Below, piece after piece: positions 42,634 to 51,432 of a stretch of 64,000 nt of DNA (within the stretch, counting starts at the first letter, position 1; every line of letters starts with the position of its first letter). Origin of the DNA: Bacteroidales bacterium UBA3743 (GTDB taxonomy: Bacteria; Bacteroidota; Bacteroidia; Bacteroidales; Paludibacteraceae). A program made the translations under genes and the position numbers. The stretch is taken from positions 62,001-126,000 of the forward strand of contig DFGT01000037.1 in NCBI GenBank assembly GCA_002371265.1. Reading direction: 5' to 3'. Below the pieces are notes generated by a model, which was given only the letters and a program-made list of their open reading frames with translations, searched no databases and was not told the DNA's origin.

Positions 42634-43506
42634 TTAAATGTAATACAACTCTTTTTCTTCTCTACTCAAAAACTTGTTGACGGCAAAATAAGTCGACAAC
42701 CATGAGATCACTATGCCCGACACTATTATCGCTCCGGCAACAACATAATAAGTAGAATAGTCGGAGTAATCCACGAAAAGTCGCAATTGATCACGCATCA
42801 AATAGCCGAACAACGCAAAATAGCCTATCGCCAGCAACGCCGCTATGAGTCCAATCACCACCCCTTTTTTTAAATAAGGACGACGGATGAAACTTCTCGT
42901 CGCTCCCACAAGCTTCATCGTGTTGATAAGGAATCTGTCTGAATATATGAGTAGACGCAATGTATTGTTGATAAGCACAAATGATATGAAAAACAACACT
43001 GCAGCCACAATCAGGAATAGCAACGACACTTTCTGGATATTGTGGTTGACCTCGCTGATGAACTGTTTCTGATAATCCACATTCTCAACTATTCTGTATT
43101 CCTTAATCGACTTTACAACAGACTCAATCTTATCATTATCCGTGTATTCGGATTTAAGATTCACCACAAATGAAGCGCTCAGCGGATTATAGCCAAGAAA
43201 GGCGACGGGATCCTCTCCCATCTCCTGTGACAAATCCTTGATAGCCTGCTCTTTGCTGATAAACACCACTTTTTTGGAATACGACTGCCCACGAAGAATC
43301 TCGTCAAGAGTGGAGATCTCCTTGTCCGCAGCATCGTCCTTAATCTCAATGGAAATAGTGTAATTCTCTCTTACATAGGCTGAAAGAGTGTCACCAATCT
43401 TTAGCCCAAGCACTACTATTCCAATCAAAAACAACACCATTGAAATACTGACAATGGTGGTAAGTTTGGAATTAAATATCTTATATTTAGCAATAGAATC
43501 TTTCAT
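42634..43506 (-). CDS. ftsX: Cell-division permease-like protein FtsX
   Basis: A 290-residue FtsX. One N-terminal membrane segment, an extracytoplasmic loop (ISIEIKDDAADKEISTLDEI) and three more segments with MKLVGATRSFIRRPYLKKG between them. With FtsE it activates peptidoglycan hydrolases at division. FtsE is not in this window, as is usual in Bacteroidetes. Confidence 0.93.
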   Translation of the reverse strand: MKDSIAKYKIFNSKLTTIVSISMVLFLIGIVVLGLKIGDTLSAYVRENYTISIEIKDDAADKEISTLDEILRGQSYSKKVVFISKEQAIKDLSQEMGEDPVAFLGYNPLSASFVVNLKSEYTDNDKIESVVKSIKEYRIVENVDYQKQFISEVNHNIQKVSLLFLIVAAVLFFISFVLINNTLRLLIYSDRFLINTMKLVGATRSFIRRPYLKKGVVIGLIAALLAIGYFALFGYLMRDQLRLFVDYSDYSTYYVVAGAIIVSGIVISWLSTYFAVNKFLSREEKELYYI

Positions 43507-43827
43507 TTTAATGCAAAATAAACAAAAAAACAGCCACTTATAAAATTTTTTTTGAAAAATCTACTGATTTATAGGATTTTTTATGTCATAAATGAATTTG
43601 TTGAAATCCTTTCCCTCAAAAAATAATTTGTTCTTTGTGATGATTTTCAAAAAAATAATATTTTTGCATGTGATTGATGAGCATCATTTAATGTGAAAAG
43701 ACAATCATATAAATAAACCGTTGACTTAATAAGTATGATTATTGTTTGGCATGTGAAGAGCAAAACCTAGAATATCAATAATCAATCCTAAAAGTGAACA
43801 TTATTAATAACTTAAACAACAGATATC
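43507..43827. other. Divergent intergenic region between ftsX and the restriction gene
   Basis: No gene seen. AT-rich. TTTG at 43634-43637 and TATTTTTG at 43659-43666 form a Bacteroidetes promoter with a 21-bp spacer pointing toward the restriction gene, leaving a leader of about 155 nt. Confidence 0.5.
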
Positions 43828-44625
43828 ATGGGTATATCAAATTGGGAAATTCACGAAAGAGAATGTTATCAGTATTTAAAGAATACTTTTGGTCAAGATG
43901 CTGAATTCATTCATCATGGTGGCTCTGATTCGACAATTTCAGATATTGAAGTTCGCCCTAACAGAGGTCAGTCTTTTTGGATAGAGTGTAAAAGCCCACA
44001 GGCTCAAAGCGGTCAGTTTGTGGCCATTCCAAAAGACGGAAAGTTTTATTTCAGCGAAAGAAACAAGTCGTTGCCGGAACTCTCAGCGTACATTATAGGA
44101 ACAATGAACAGAGATTTCTACAGATATAGCAACGCTGGGACAGCAGGTATCAGACTTGACATTAACAGTGATACATTTGCCTTTTGGATAAAGAACATGT
44201 ATAAAAAGAAGGGCGTGAAATTTTTTATCACACACTCCACTACTGGCAAATATGTGATTTCCCCTCTTGATGATATTTCAAGGTATTATTCATTATCGGC
44301 AATATTTAGGGTAAAGAAAAGCGGATCCAGCAATGTTGCAAAGTCGTCTCAAGAAATGGTGGCCCAAAGAATTGTGGAATCCTTGAACGTAAGCGCGTCT
44401 CAAATCGAATATGGAGTCAAGATGAGAGTAGACTCACCATTGATTGCAGACAAACAAAAGATAGAGATCAACGGATATGTGTATATGTTCTCCAAAACAC
44501 CAGACGGATGTTTTATCATACGAAGATTATCGAATACCAATAATCTAAATGTAATCTTCAGCGTTTCTTTGAAAAATGAAAGCGGATTGTCAGAGGATTC
44601 GTTTAGATCTATACTGAAAGGATAA
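43828..44625 (+). CDS. Probable restriction endonuclease paired with the cytosine methylase
   Basis: A 265-residue protein without a recognised family name. Residues 30-58 show a PD-(D/E)XK-like site: GGSDSTISDIEVRPNRGQ then FWIECKSPQAQ (D...ECK). It is convergent with the C5-cytosine methylase and shares its terminator, so a type II restriction endonuclease is the best reading. The rest is basic and mixed alpha/beta. Restriction enzymes diverge fast, so lack of recognition is expected. The recognition site cannot be read. Confidence 0.7.
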   Translation: MGISNWEIHERECYQYLKNTFGQDAEFIHHGGSDSTISDIEVRPNRGQSFWIECKSPQAQSGQFVAIPKDGKFYFSERNKSLPELSAYIIGTMNRDFYRYSNAGTAGIRLDINSDTFAFWIKNMYKKKGVKFFITHSTTGKYVISPLDDISRYYSLSAIFRVKKSGSSNVAKSSQEMVAQRIVESLNVSASQIEYGVKMRVDSPLIADKQKIEINGYVYMFSKTPDGCFIIRRLSNTNNLNVIFSVSLKNESGLSEDSFRSILKG

Positions 44626-44627
44626 CA

Positions 44628-44665
44628 AAAAAACAACCGTGGCTTAAATGTCACGGTTGTTTTTT
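44628..44665. terminator. Shared terminator between restriction and methylase genes
   Basis: AAAAAACAACCGTG at 44628-44641 pairs with CACGGTTGTTTTTT at 44652-44665 around a ten-base loop. The arms partly overlap the last codons of the methylase on the minus strand. Confidence 0.85.
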
Positions 44666-45633
44666 AATGTACGTCCGAATTCCGTCGCAATATATTGCAG
44701 CACATCCACGACGACGGAGTTGCCAAACTGCTTATATGCCTGATTTGCGTTTTTCGCCATAACGTAGGAATCCGGGTATCCCATAATTCTTGCGCATTCG
44801 CGTGGATGAAGACGTCGGGTTCTGCCATTGATGAGATAGCCTCCCGTCTTGGCGAAAGCACCTCCTCCATAGGCCGACAAAGTAATGGCAATACCTTTTG
44901 TGCTATATATACGCTCTCCTTGCCCCCCCTTGTTCACAATCCCCAATCTGATCGACTTGTTGCTGTACTTATCATCAGGCTCTCCATTCATCTGCATGTC
45001 GTCTCTTTCGACGTAAAGTTTCTCAACCATACTTTCGTCCTTCAAAAGAAAATCCTCCACATGTCTTTCCAATGGGAAAGGAGTCGGGAATTGGAACCCT
45101 GTATCATTCACGTCGTTACGGAAACATACCATATATATTCTTTCACGTTTTTGGGGCATACCGTAATCGACAGCGTTAAGGACTCTGGCATGAAAACGGT
45201 ATCCAAGTTCCTCCATCGTCGCCCTTACCACAGCTAATGTTTTCCCGTCGTCGTGAGATGCAAAATTCTTTACATTCTCCATAAAGACAACCTTTGGCCG
45301 CTTTTCCTTTACAATCCTTGCGACATCAAAAAACAACGTGCCTCTACTGTCATTAAAACCCAATTGCTTTCCGCTAATGGAAAACGCCTGGCATGGAAAT
45401 CCCGCACAAAGAATATCATGATCGGGTATTGACTTTTCATCAACTTTTGTGATGTCCCCTTCTGGTATTTCTCCAAAGTTTTGGCAATAAACTTCCTGAG
45501 CATACTTGTCCCATTCGTTTGAATAAACACATTTCGCACCCAACGACTCCAATGCTAGTCTGAATCCACCCAGACCAGCAAACAAGTCTATAAACGACAT
45601 TCCATCAAGAAGTTTATTTTCTATATTAATCAT
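44644..45633 (-). CDS. DNA (cytosine-5)-methyltransferase
   Basis: A 329-residue C5 methylase. FIDLFAGLGGFRLALE is motif I, CAGFPCQAFSISG holds the catalytic Cys, VFMENVKNF motif VI, YGMPQKRERIYMV motif VIII and AYKQFGNSVVVDVL motif X. GIAITLSAYGGGAF with RRLHPRECARIMGYP flanks the target-recognition side. It modifies cytosine to protect against the convergent restriction gene. Start could also be at MSFIDLFAG 11 codons inside. Confidence 0.95.
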   Translation of the reverse strand: MINIENKLLDGMSFIDLFAGLGGFRLALESLGAKCVYSNEWDKYAQEVYCQNFGEIPEGDITKVDEKSIPDHDILCAGFPCQAFSISGKQLGFNDSRGTLFFDVARIVKEKRPKVVFMENVKNFASHDDGKTLAVVRATMEELGYRFHARVLNAVDYGMPQKRERIYMVCFRNDVNDTGFQFPTPFPLERHVEDFLLKDESMVEKLYVERDDMQMNGEPDDKYSNKSIRLGIVNKGGQGERIYSTKGIAITLSAYGGGAFAKTGGYLINGRTRRLHPRECARIMGYPDSYVMAKNANQAYKQFGNSVVVDVLQYIATEFGRTLKNNRDI

Positions 45634-45661
45634 ATAGTTTTCTCTATTCTAAAACTTTGCA

Positions 45662-45669
45662 CAAAAATA
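45662..45669 (-). promoter_or_regulatory. -7 box TATTTTTG for the cytosine methylase
   Basis: On the minus strand TATTTTTG lies 28 bp before the ATG at 45633. Confidence 0.55.
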
Positions 45670-46413
45670 CACCATTTGGAATAATTTGTAAAATATTTGA
45701 TGATTTGCAAACATCTATGTTATGGAAAAATACGATAGAAACGAACCCAAATCTTTTGTTACAAAATACTTTTTTGCCATAAAACCCTTCAAAATCATAT
45801 TAAAAAACTATGTTGTTAAAAATGTTTTTATTTTTGGATAAAAAGTAAAAAAAAGAGAAATTTGCACCCCGGTAAAACGAAAACAACCTTTCAACCTTTT
45901 AATACCATTTGATTTTTGTAATAGGGCATATAGAAAAACACGCGTTTTTGAAGAGCATTACGGTTTCCCCGTAATTGCTCTCCGAAAACAGAGAATCCTC
46001 AATTAATATCGTTCTACAAGTTTTTGAAGACCAAGTATTCTAAAACTATAATATGTGGTTTGAGAAAATCAAACAAGAATCCTCTTAATTCTATATAACG
46101 TAAGAGACGAAATTAAAATTTAAGTTGGAAAAAATGGTAATTGGAGTGTCATAAATGAGGATTGTTAAGGACGGAACGTCCTGACCCCAACCCACGTGCG
46201 AGCCGTAGGCGAGCACATAATTAATAGAATAAGTAGATGATATTACGTTTTCCCTTAGGGGAATAAATAATTTCGTGTTGATGTTCCACGTTTTTTCTAA
46301 AATCATGAGTATTTTTGCACATATTATTTGTCACTTATCCTTACGGCTTACGCTCAAAGGTTTTGTGCCAAATATATAAGTCCATCTAAAATTGATAAAC
46401 ATTACAGAACAGC
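45670..46413. other. Long intergenic region with a hairpin and a repeat fragment
   Basis: No gene seen. A stem-loop pairs GAGCATTACGG at 45953-45963 with CCGTAATTGCTC at 45969-45980 (one bulge). 46096-46228 is a partial dispersed repeat listed separately. TATTTTTG at 46310-46317 could be the -7 box for corC, with a leader of about 90 nt. The rest is AT-rich without clear signals. Confidence 0.5.
46096..46228 (+). repeat. Dispersed intergenic repeat, 5' part only
   Basis: The order GGAGTGTCATAAATGAGGAT, GGACGGAACGTCC hairpin, ACGTGCGAGCCGTAGGCGAG matches the first 130 bp of the full copies at 16912 and 50905. The paired change (GGACG/CGTCC against GGGCG/CGCCC) keeps the small hairpin intact. 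Confidence 0.8.
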
Positions 46414-47505
46414 ATGTTTTTACTGATATTATATCTCTTTCTGACGGTATTCGTCTCTTTCCTTTGTTCAATATCCGAGTCGGTGATGTTCTCCACCTCT
46501 ATTCCTTATGCGGAGACATTGGCCACAAAAAGTAAAGGAGGAAAATTGCTGAAGAGTCTGAAAGACAATATGGGCCGACCCATTTCCGCTATCCTTTCCG
46601 TCAACACTATAGCCAACACACTGGGAGCGTCAGCTGTGGGTATGCAGGTGCAGGAGGTGCTCGGAAGCGAGTGGTTCGGATATGTGTCTGCCGGATTGAC
46701 GGTGACTATTCTGATTTTCTCAGAAATCATACCAAAATCCATCGGAGCCAACTATTGGAGAAACTTATGCGTCCCTGTGGCATATTTCACACAATTTCTA
46801 TACTACGTCGCATTTCCATTGGTAATTATCACCGAAAAGCTTACACAGCTGTTCTCCAAAAAAGACACAAAGACAGTCAGTCGTGAGGAGATTGCTGTGC
46901 TTACCTCCATCGGAGAAAAAGAGGGTGTGTTTGCCACAAGCGAAAGCAAAATAATCACCAATCTGATCAAACTCCGCCAGATCAAAATCAGAAACATCAT
47001 GACTCCACGTACAGTAGTGTGGGCGGTGCAAGAGGATATGACACTCAAAGAATTCTTCAAGACAAAGGATTTCAAACGTTATTCACGTATTCCTATCTAC
47101 TCGGAATCTCTCGACTCCATCACCGGTTTTGTGCTGAAAAGTGACGTGCTCTACCATCTTGCCAACGACAAGAAAAACATGCAGCTGAAGCAGATCCGTC
47201 GCTCCATCACCTGCTGCTATGAGCATACGTCCATCCTATCCTTCTACGACACCATGATCGCCCGCAAAGAGCACATGGCAATGGTGATAGATGAGTATGG
47301 CGGATTGGAAGGAATCGTCACTATGGAAGACGTGATTGAAACCATCCTCGGACTTGAAATCACAGACGAAAGCGACACTCAGATTGACATGCAGCAACTG
47401 GCTAAAGACCAATGGGAAAAACGTCGCCAAAAGTTTTTCAGCGAGAAAGATGCAGAATTCGAATCCATTCTTGGTTTGGAAGGTACGGAAGAGAATAAAA
47501 ATTAA
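46414..47505 (+). CDS. CNNM/CorC-type transporter with CBS domains, short C-terminus
   Basis: A 363-residue membrane protein. Residues 1-150 are the CNNM (DUF21) domain with about four membrane segments and SEIIPKSIGANYWRN, and residues 190-325 hold a CBS pair (IRNIMTPRTVVWAV; MVIDEYGGLEGIVTMEDVIE). The C-terminal CorC_HlyC domain seen in most family members is missing. Such proteins move or sense magnesium or other cations. A -7 box and long leader lie upstream. Confidence 0.88.
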   Translation: MFLLILYLFLTVFVSFLCSISESVMFSTSIPYAETLATKSKGGKLLKSLKDNMGRPISAILSVNTIANTLGASAVGMQVQEVLGSEWFGYVSAGLTVTILIFSEIIPKSIGANYWRNLCVPVAYFTQFLYYVAFPLVIITEKLTQLFSKKDTKTVSREEIAVLTSIGEKEGVFATSESKIITNLIKLRQIKIRNIMTPRTVVWAVQEDMTLKEFFKTKDFKRYSRIPIYSESLDSITGFVLKSDVLYHLANDKKNMQLKQIRRSITCCYEHTSILSFYDTMIARKEHMAMVIDEYGGLEGIVTMEDVIETILGLEITDESDTQIDMQQLAKDQWEKRRQKFFSEKDAEFESILGLEGTEENKN

Positions 47506-47506
47506 C

Positions 47507-47514
47507 TATCTTTG
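47507..47514 (+). promoter_or_regulatory. -7 box TATCTTTG for the slyD-like pair
   Basis: A perfect consensus directly after the corC stop and 24 bp before the ATG at 47539. Confidence 0.6.
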
Positions 47515-47538
47515 CGAACAAATAACGAATTTTACAAA

Positions 47539-48003
47539 ATGAAAGTATCAAAGAATACAATCGTATCTGTCAGCTATCAGCTCTTTTGTGGCGACGAGGG
47601 GGAAAAAGAAGAGTTGATGGAGCAGACAAAAAAGAGCCAACCATATAAATTCACCTGCGGATCAGGCACCGAACTGGAAAAGTTCGAGGAGAACCTGATG
47701 GGCAAGTCTGTCGGCGACTCTTTCGACTTCTACATTGAATGTCAGGATGCTTACGGCGAATACGACGACGACAAAGTGGTGACAGTGCCAAAATCAACAT
47801 TCCTTGTCGACGGAGAGATTGACGAAGAGGAGATCTACGTCGACAATCTTATCACTATGAGCATGGAAGACGGTCAGAAACGTGATGCCGTCATCATTGA
47901 TATGACTGAAGACGAGGTGACTCTCGACTTCAACCACCTTCTTGCAGGAGAACGTCTACACTTTGTCGGCACAATTGTAGATGTCCGCAAATCATTCAAA
48001 TAA
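47539..48003 (+). CDS. SlyD-like FKBP peptidyl-prolyl isomerase without metal tail
   Basis: A 154-residue FKBP-type protein of the SlyD group. YKFTCGSGTELEKFEENLMG and DSFDFYIECQDAYGEYDDD form the FKBP part around the IF domain (VPKSTFLVDGEI to VTLDFNHLLAGERLHF). The Cys/His-rich tail seen in SlyD is absent; the protein ends VDVRKSFK. It is the first of two tandem paralogues. Confidence 0.85.
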   Translation: MKVSKNTIVSVSYQLFCGDEGEKEELMEQTKKSQPYKFTCGSGTELEKFEENLMGKSVGDSFDFYIECQDAYGEYDDDKVVTVPKSTFLVDGEIDEEEIYVDNLITMSMEDGQKRDAVIIDMTEDEVTLDFNHLLAGERLHFVGTIVDVRKSFK

Positions 48004-48020
48004 CTATAAATAAAACCATT

Positions 48021-48623
48021 ATGGCAATTAACAAAGAGAATATTTTCGTTCAACTTAAATACAAACTTTACGTTGGCAACGACGGTGATGAGGTGATGAT
48101 TGAAGAGACACCAGACGACCAACTGTTCAGATTCACAACCGGACTGAAAATGGTGCTTCCTAAATTTGAGGAGGCATTGTACGGCAAAGAACAAGGCGGA
48201 TCTTTCGACTTCTACATCAACACAGAAGACGCATACGGCGATTATGTCGAGGATCTTTGCGTCGAACTTGACAAGGCAATATTCAAGAATGAGAAAGGAG
48301 AGATTGACGAGAATATTCTTTTCGTGGGCAATATCCTTCCTATGATGTCGGCAGATGGTCACAGAATGAACGGCAAAGTGGTCGACGTGACCGACTCCAA
48401 CGTCAAGATGGATTTCAACCATCCTCTTGCAGGCGAGCGTCTCCACTTCGTAGGAGAAGTGATGGAGGCACGACCAGCCACAGAATTTGAGATCGAGCTT
48501 GTGAAAGGACACCACGGATGTGGCGGTTGCGGCGGAGGCGGTTGCAACGGAGGTTGCGGAGGCGAAGGCGGTTGCGGCGGTTGTGGCAGCGAAGGTGGAA
48601 ACGGTTGCAATTGCGGCAATTAA
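48021..48623 (+). CDS. slyD: SlyD-like peptidyl-prolyl isomerase with Cys/Gly-rich metal tail
   Basis: A 200-residue SlyD. The FKBP and IF domains are as in the preceding gene (FDFYINTEDAYGDYVED; MDFNHPLAGERLHFVGEV). The last 40 residues are an almost pure Cys/Gly tail with about ten cysteines (GCGGCGGGGCNGGCGG), which should bind nickel or other metals. SlyD acts as folding helper and in nickel delivery to hydrogenase. It lies 17 bases after the tail-less paralogue. Confidence 0.92.
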   Translation: MAINKENIFVQLKYKLYVGNDGDEVMIEETPDDQLFRFTTGLKMVLPKFEEALYGKEQGGSFDFYINTEDAYGDYVEDLCVELDKAIFKNEKGEIDENILFVGNILPMMSADGHRMNGKVVDVTDSNVKMDFNHPLAGERLHFVGEVMEARPATEFEIELVKGHHGCGGCGGGGCNGGCGGEGGCGGCGSEGGNGCNCGN

Positions 48624-48635
48624 ACAAATCACCCG

Positions 48636-48745
48636 TAGAGACGCACGGACGTACGTGTATTAAACCGTGCGTGTATTAAACCGTACGTGTAATAAACATA
48701 CGTGTAATAAACATACGTGTATAAACTCGTGCGTGATTTGGATCG
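48636..48745. repeat. Degenerate 16-bp tandem repeat upstream of aroC
   Basis: From 48650 the unit CGTACGTGTATTAAAC and its variants (CGTGCGTGTATTAAAC, CGTACGTGTAATAAAC, ATACGTGTAATAAAC, ATACGTGTATAAAC) repeat five to six times with periods of 14-16 bp. The array starts in a GTAGAGACGCACGGACGTAC element related to the palindromic elements at 40660 and 61409. It could be a variable-number repeat. Confidence 0.8.
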
Positions 48746-48779
48746 TGCAGATGTTAAACGGACAGCCGAGTAAAATATA

Positions 48780-49859
48780 ATGACAATGAATACAATAGGA
48801 GAAATATTCCGTCTCACCACATACGGAGAAAGCCATGGAGCTGCTGTCGGCGGCATCCTGGATGGATTTCCTGCAGGAGTGAAGATTGACGTCGACTTCA
48901 TACAGTCTGAGCTAGACCGACGTCGCCCCGGACAGAGCGCCATCACGACTGCACGTGCAGAAGGAGACAAGGTGGAGATTCTTTCGGGTGTCTACGAAGG
49001 AGTGTCGACAGGCACACCTATCGCTTTTGAGGTGCGCAATGAAAATCAGCACTCGTCCGACTACGAAGAAATGAAGAATCTTTACCGCCCGTCGCACGCC
49101 GACTACACCTATCAGACAAAATACGGAATACGCGACCATCGTGGCGGAGGAAGGTCTTCCGCTCGCGAGACTATCTCTCGTGTGGTGGGAGGAGCGTTCG
49201 CCAAACTCGCACTGAAACATTTTGGCATTCAAATCTTTGCATACACATCACAAGCTGGCGATATCAAACTTGATTCAGACTACACAAAATACGATCTGAA
49301 CCAAATCGAAAGCAATATTGTCCGTTGCCCCGACGCTGAAAAAGCTGAACAGATGATCGAACTTATCAAATCGGTGAAAGCAGAGGGCGACACAATCGGA
49401 GGTGTGATCACCTGCGTCATCAAAGGAGTTCCCGTAGGGTTGGGCGATCCTGCATTCGGAAAACTCCACGCTCGTCTCGGAGCCGCGATCCTAAGCATCA
49501 ACGCATGCAAAGGTTTTGAATATGGAATGGGCTTCGAAGGTGTAGGCGGAAGAGGATCTCAAATGAACGACAGATTTGCCAATGTCGACGGTAAGATCCG
49601 CACCACTACCAACCACTCAGGAGGAATCCAGGGCGGTATTTCCAACGGTGAGGATATCTATTTCAGAGCGGCATTCAAACCAATCCCTACCCTGCTTTTC
49701 GAGCAAAACACTGTCGACAAAGCAGGCAATGACGCCATCATCAAGGCAAGAGGCCGCCACGACCCATGTGTGCTGCCACGTGCGGTGCCTATCGTAGAGG
49801 CAATGTCGGCAATGGTGATTCTCGACGCATTATTGGCAAACAGAAGTGCAAAACTATAA
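48780..49859 (+). CDS. aroC: Chorismate synthase
   Basis: A 359-residue AroC of normal length. TYGESHGAAVGGILDGFPAG, DRRRPGQSAITTARAE and DHRGGGRSSARETISRVVGG are the signatures, and GRHDPCVLPRAVPIVEAM lies near the end. It converts EPSP to chorismate, using reduced FMN. The ATG at 48780 is followed by a second ATG two codons on; the latter (MNTIGEIFRL) is the more usual start. Confidence 0.97.
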   Translation: MTMNTIGEIFRLTTYGESHGAAVGGILDGFPAGVKIDVDFIQSELDRRRPGQSAITTARAEGDKVEILSGVYEGVSTGTPIAFEVRNENQHSSDYEEMKNLYRPSHADYTYQTKYGIRDHRGGGRSSARETISRVVGGAFAKLALKHFGIQIFAYTSQAGDIKLDSDYTKYDLNQIESNIVRCPDAEKAEQMIELIKSVKAEGDTIGGVITCVIKGVPVGLGDPAFGKLHARLGAAILSINACKGFEYGMGFEGVGGRGSQMNDRFANVDGKIRTTTNHSGGIQGGISNGEDIYFRAAFKPIPTLLFEQNTVDKAGNDAIIKARGRHDPCVLPRAVPIVEAMSAMVILDALLANRSAKL

Positions 49860-49878
49860 AATATTAAAACGAATTGAT

Positions 49879-50832
49879 ATGAGGAAAGTTATTGGTATAG
49901 GAGAAACAATCCTAGACATCATTTTCAAAAATGAGCAGCCCACTGCCGCAAAACCAGGAGGCTCAACATTCAACTCCATGATCACTCTTGGTCGTCTTGG
50001 TGTCAACACTGAGTTTATCAGCGAGGTAGGTCGTGACCGTCTAGGCAAACAGATTAAAGACTTCTTGGCTGAAAATAATGTAAAGTCTGAAAATGTATAT
50101 GATTACGATGGTGGGAAAACAGCATTGTCGCTTGCATTCCTAGACGAAAACATGAACGCTGACTATCTTTTCTACAAGAATGACGCGGCGCAAAAACTCG
50201 ACTATGTGATGCCAAAGATAGAAGAGAACGACATCATCGTGATTGGTTCATTCTTCTCTATTAACGACGCATTGAGAGAAAACCTCACATATTTGCTTGA
50301 CGAGGCTAAAAGAAAAAAAGCCATCATCTACTACGACGTCAATTTCCGTAAAAACCGCAAGAGCCAGGTTCGCTTCCTGATGCCAAACATCCTCGACAAT
50401 TTCGACTATGCGACAATCGTGAAGGGCAGCGACGAGGATTTCGACAATATCTTCTCTGAAAACGACCCGGATCTAACATACAAAGAGCATATCGAATTCT
50501 ACAGCAAGAATTTCATCTACACACAGGGCTCTGATGGTGTGACTGTTTATGGCAAAGGATTCAAGAAGCACTACGATGCCAAGAAGATTGAGGTGGTGAG
50601 CACGGTGGGAGCTGGCGACAATTTCAACGCTGGTGTCGTATACGGATTGCTTGTGGCAGGCGTCACTTTCGAAGATTTGAAAAACGGAATCAGCGAAGAC
50701 AAGTGGGATATTGTGGTGAAGAGCGCTATTGATTTCTCATCTCTTGTCTGCACCACTCTCGACAACTACGCTCCCAAAGATTTCTGCGAAGAATACAGCA
50801 GACAAAATCCTATTCCTGTAGACGAGGAGTAG
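49879..50832 (+). CDS. PfkB-family carbohydrate kinase
   Basis: A 317-residue PfkB kinase. It starts MRKVIGIGETILDIIF, has AKPGGSTFNSMITLGRLG, and VSTVGAGDNFNAGVVYGLL carries the catalytic Asp and anion hole. The family covers fructokinase and related sugar kinases; the sugar cannot be named. The ATG at 49879 (20 bases after the aroC stop) is preferred over one that overlaps aroC. Confidence 0.92.
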   Translation: MRKVIGIGETILDIIFKNEQPTAAKPGGSTFNSMITLGRLGVNTEFISEVGRDRLGKQIKDFLAENNVKSENVYDYDGGKTALSLAFLDENMNADYLFYKNDAAQKLDYVMPKIEENDIIVIGSFFSINDALRENLTYLLDEAKRKKAIIYYDVNFRKNRKSQVRFLMPNILDNFDYATIVKGSDEDFDNIFSENDPDLTYKEHIEFYSKNFIYTQGSDGVTVYGKGFKKHYDAKKIEVVSTVGAGDNFNAGVVYGLLVAGVTFEDLKNGISEDKWDIVVKSAIDFSSLVCTTLDNYAPKDFCEEYSRQNPIPVDEE

Positions 50833-50904
50833 ACAATAAACGATAGACAAAACTATAACGATAGGCGACGCGAATATATATTCACGTCGCCTGTTTTAAT
50901 TAAA

Positions 50905-51348
50905 ATAACGTGAGTTCGACGAAATTAAAAAGATAGTTGGAGTGTCATAAATGAGGATTCCAAAGGGCGGAACGCCCTTACCCCCCAAGTGCGAGCCGAA
51001 GGCGAGCACATATAAATACAGAGACATAGAGTTTTTAAGAGAATTTCTACATTTATTAGGAAACAAGACGTGAAAGCAATTTCTATTGTATTGCCTTTCA
51101 AGCAAAATTTTATGACATTGCTGGACTTTTCCGAGACGTTGTAACGGGTTATTCTCGCTTTGCTCGGTAGCGTTTTCAGACGAATCTCTCAGATATCAGA
51201 CAAGTTTTCAAATCTGCCCGCAATAGGAATAATGATCAAACAGAAAACAGTGCCAGCTATAATATCTGACACTTGGAAAACCCACAAACAAGTGTGTGCT
51301 GGAAATCTCCCCAACGGAGAAAACAGAAACATGGGGAAACACTAAATA
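50905..51348 (+). repeat. Dispersed intergenic repeat, full copy 2
   Basis: Near-identical to 16912-17371 through all modules: GGAGTGTCATAAATGAGGAT, GGGCGGAACGCCC hairpin, GCGAGCC/GGCGAGC element, TGACATTGCTGGACTTT, CTGCCCGCAATAGGAATAAT, AACGGAGAAAACAGAAACAT. It has small indels that break any shared frame, so it is noncoding. Confidence 0.85.
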
Positions 51349-51380
51349 ATATAATAGAATTCATCGAATTGACGTTAAAA

Positions 51381-51413
51381 TAAAACGGCTGACACGAAAA
51401 ATGTCAGCCGTTT
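51381..51413. terminator. Terminator of the duplicated-domain surface protein gene
   Basis: AAAACGGCTGACA at 51381-51393 pairs with TGTCAGCCGTTTT at 51401-51413. The A-rich left flank acts as T-run on the minus strand. Confidence 0.85.
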
Positions 51414-51432
51414 TTTTGATTAAGAAATTTTC

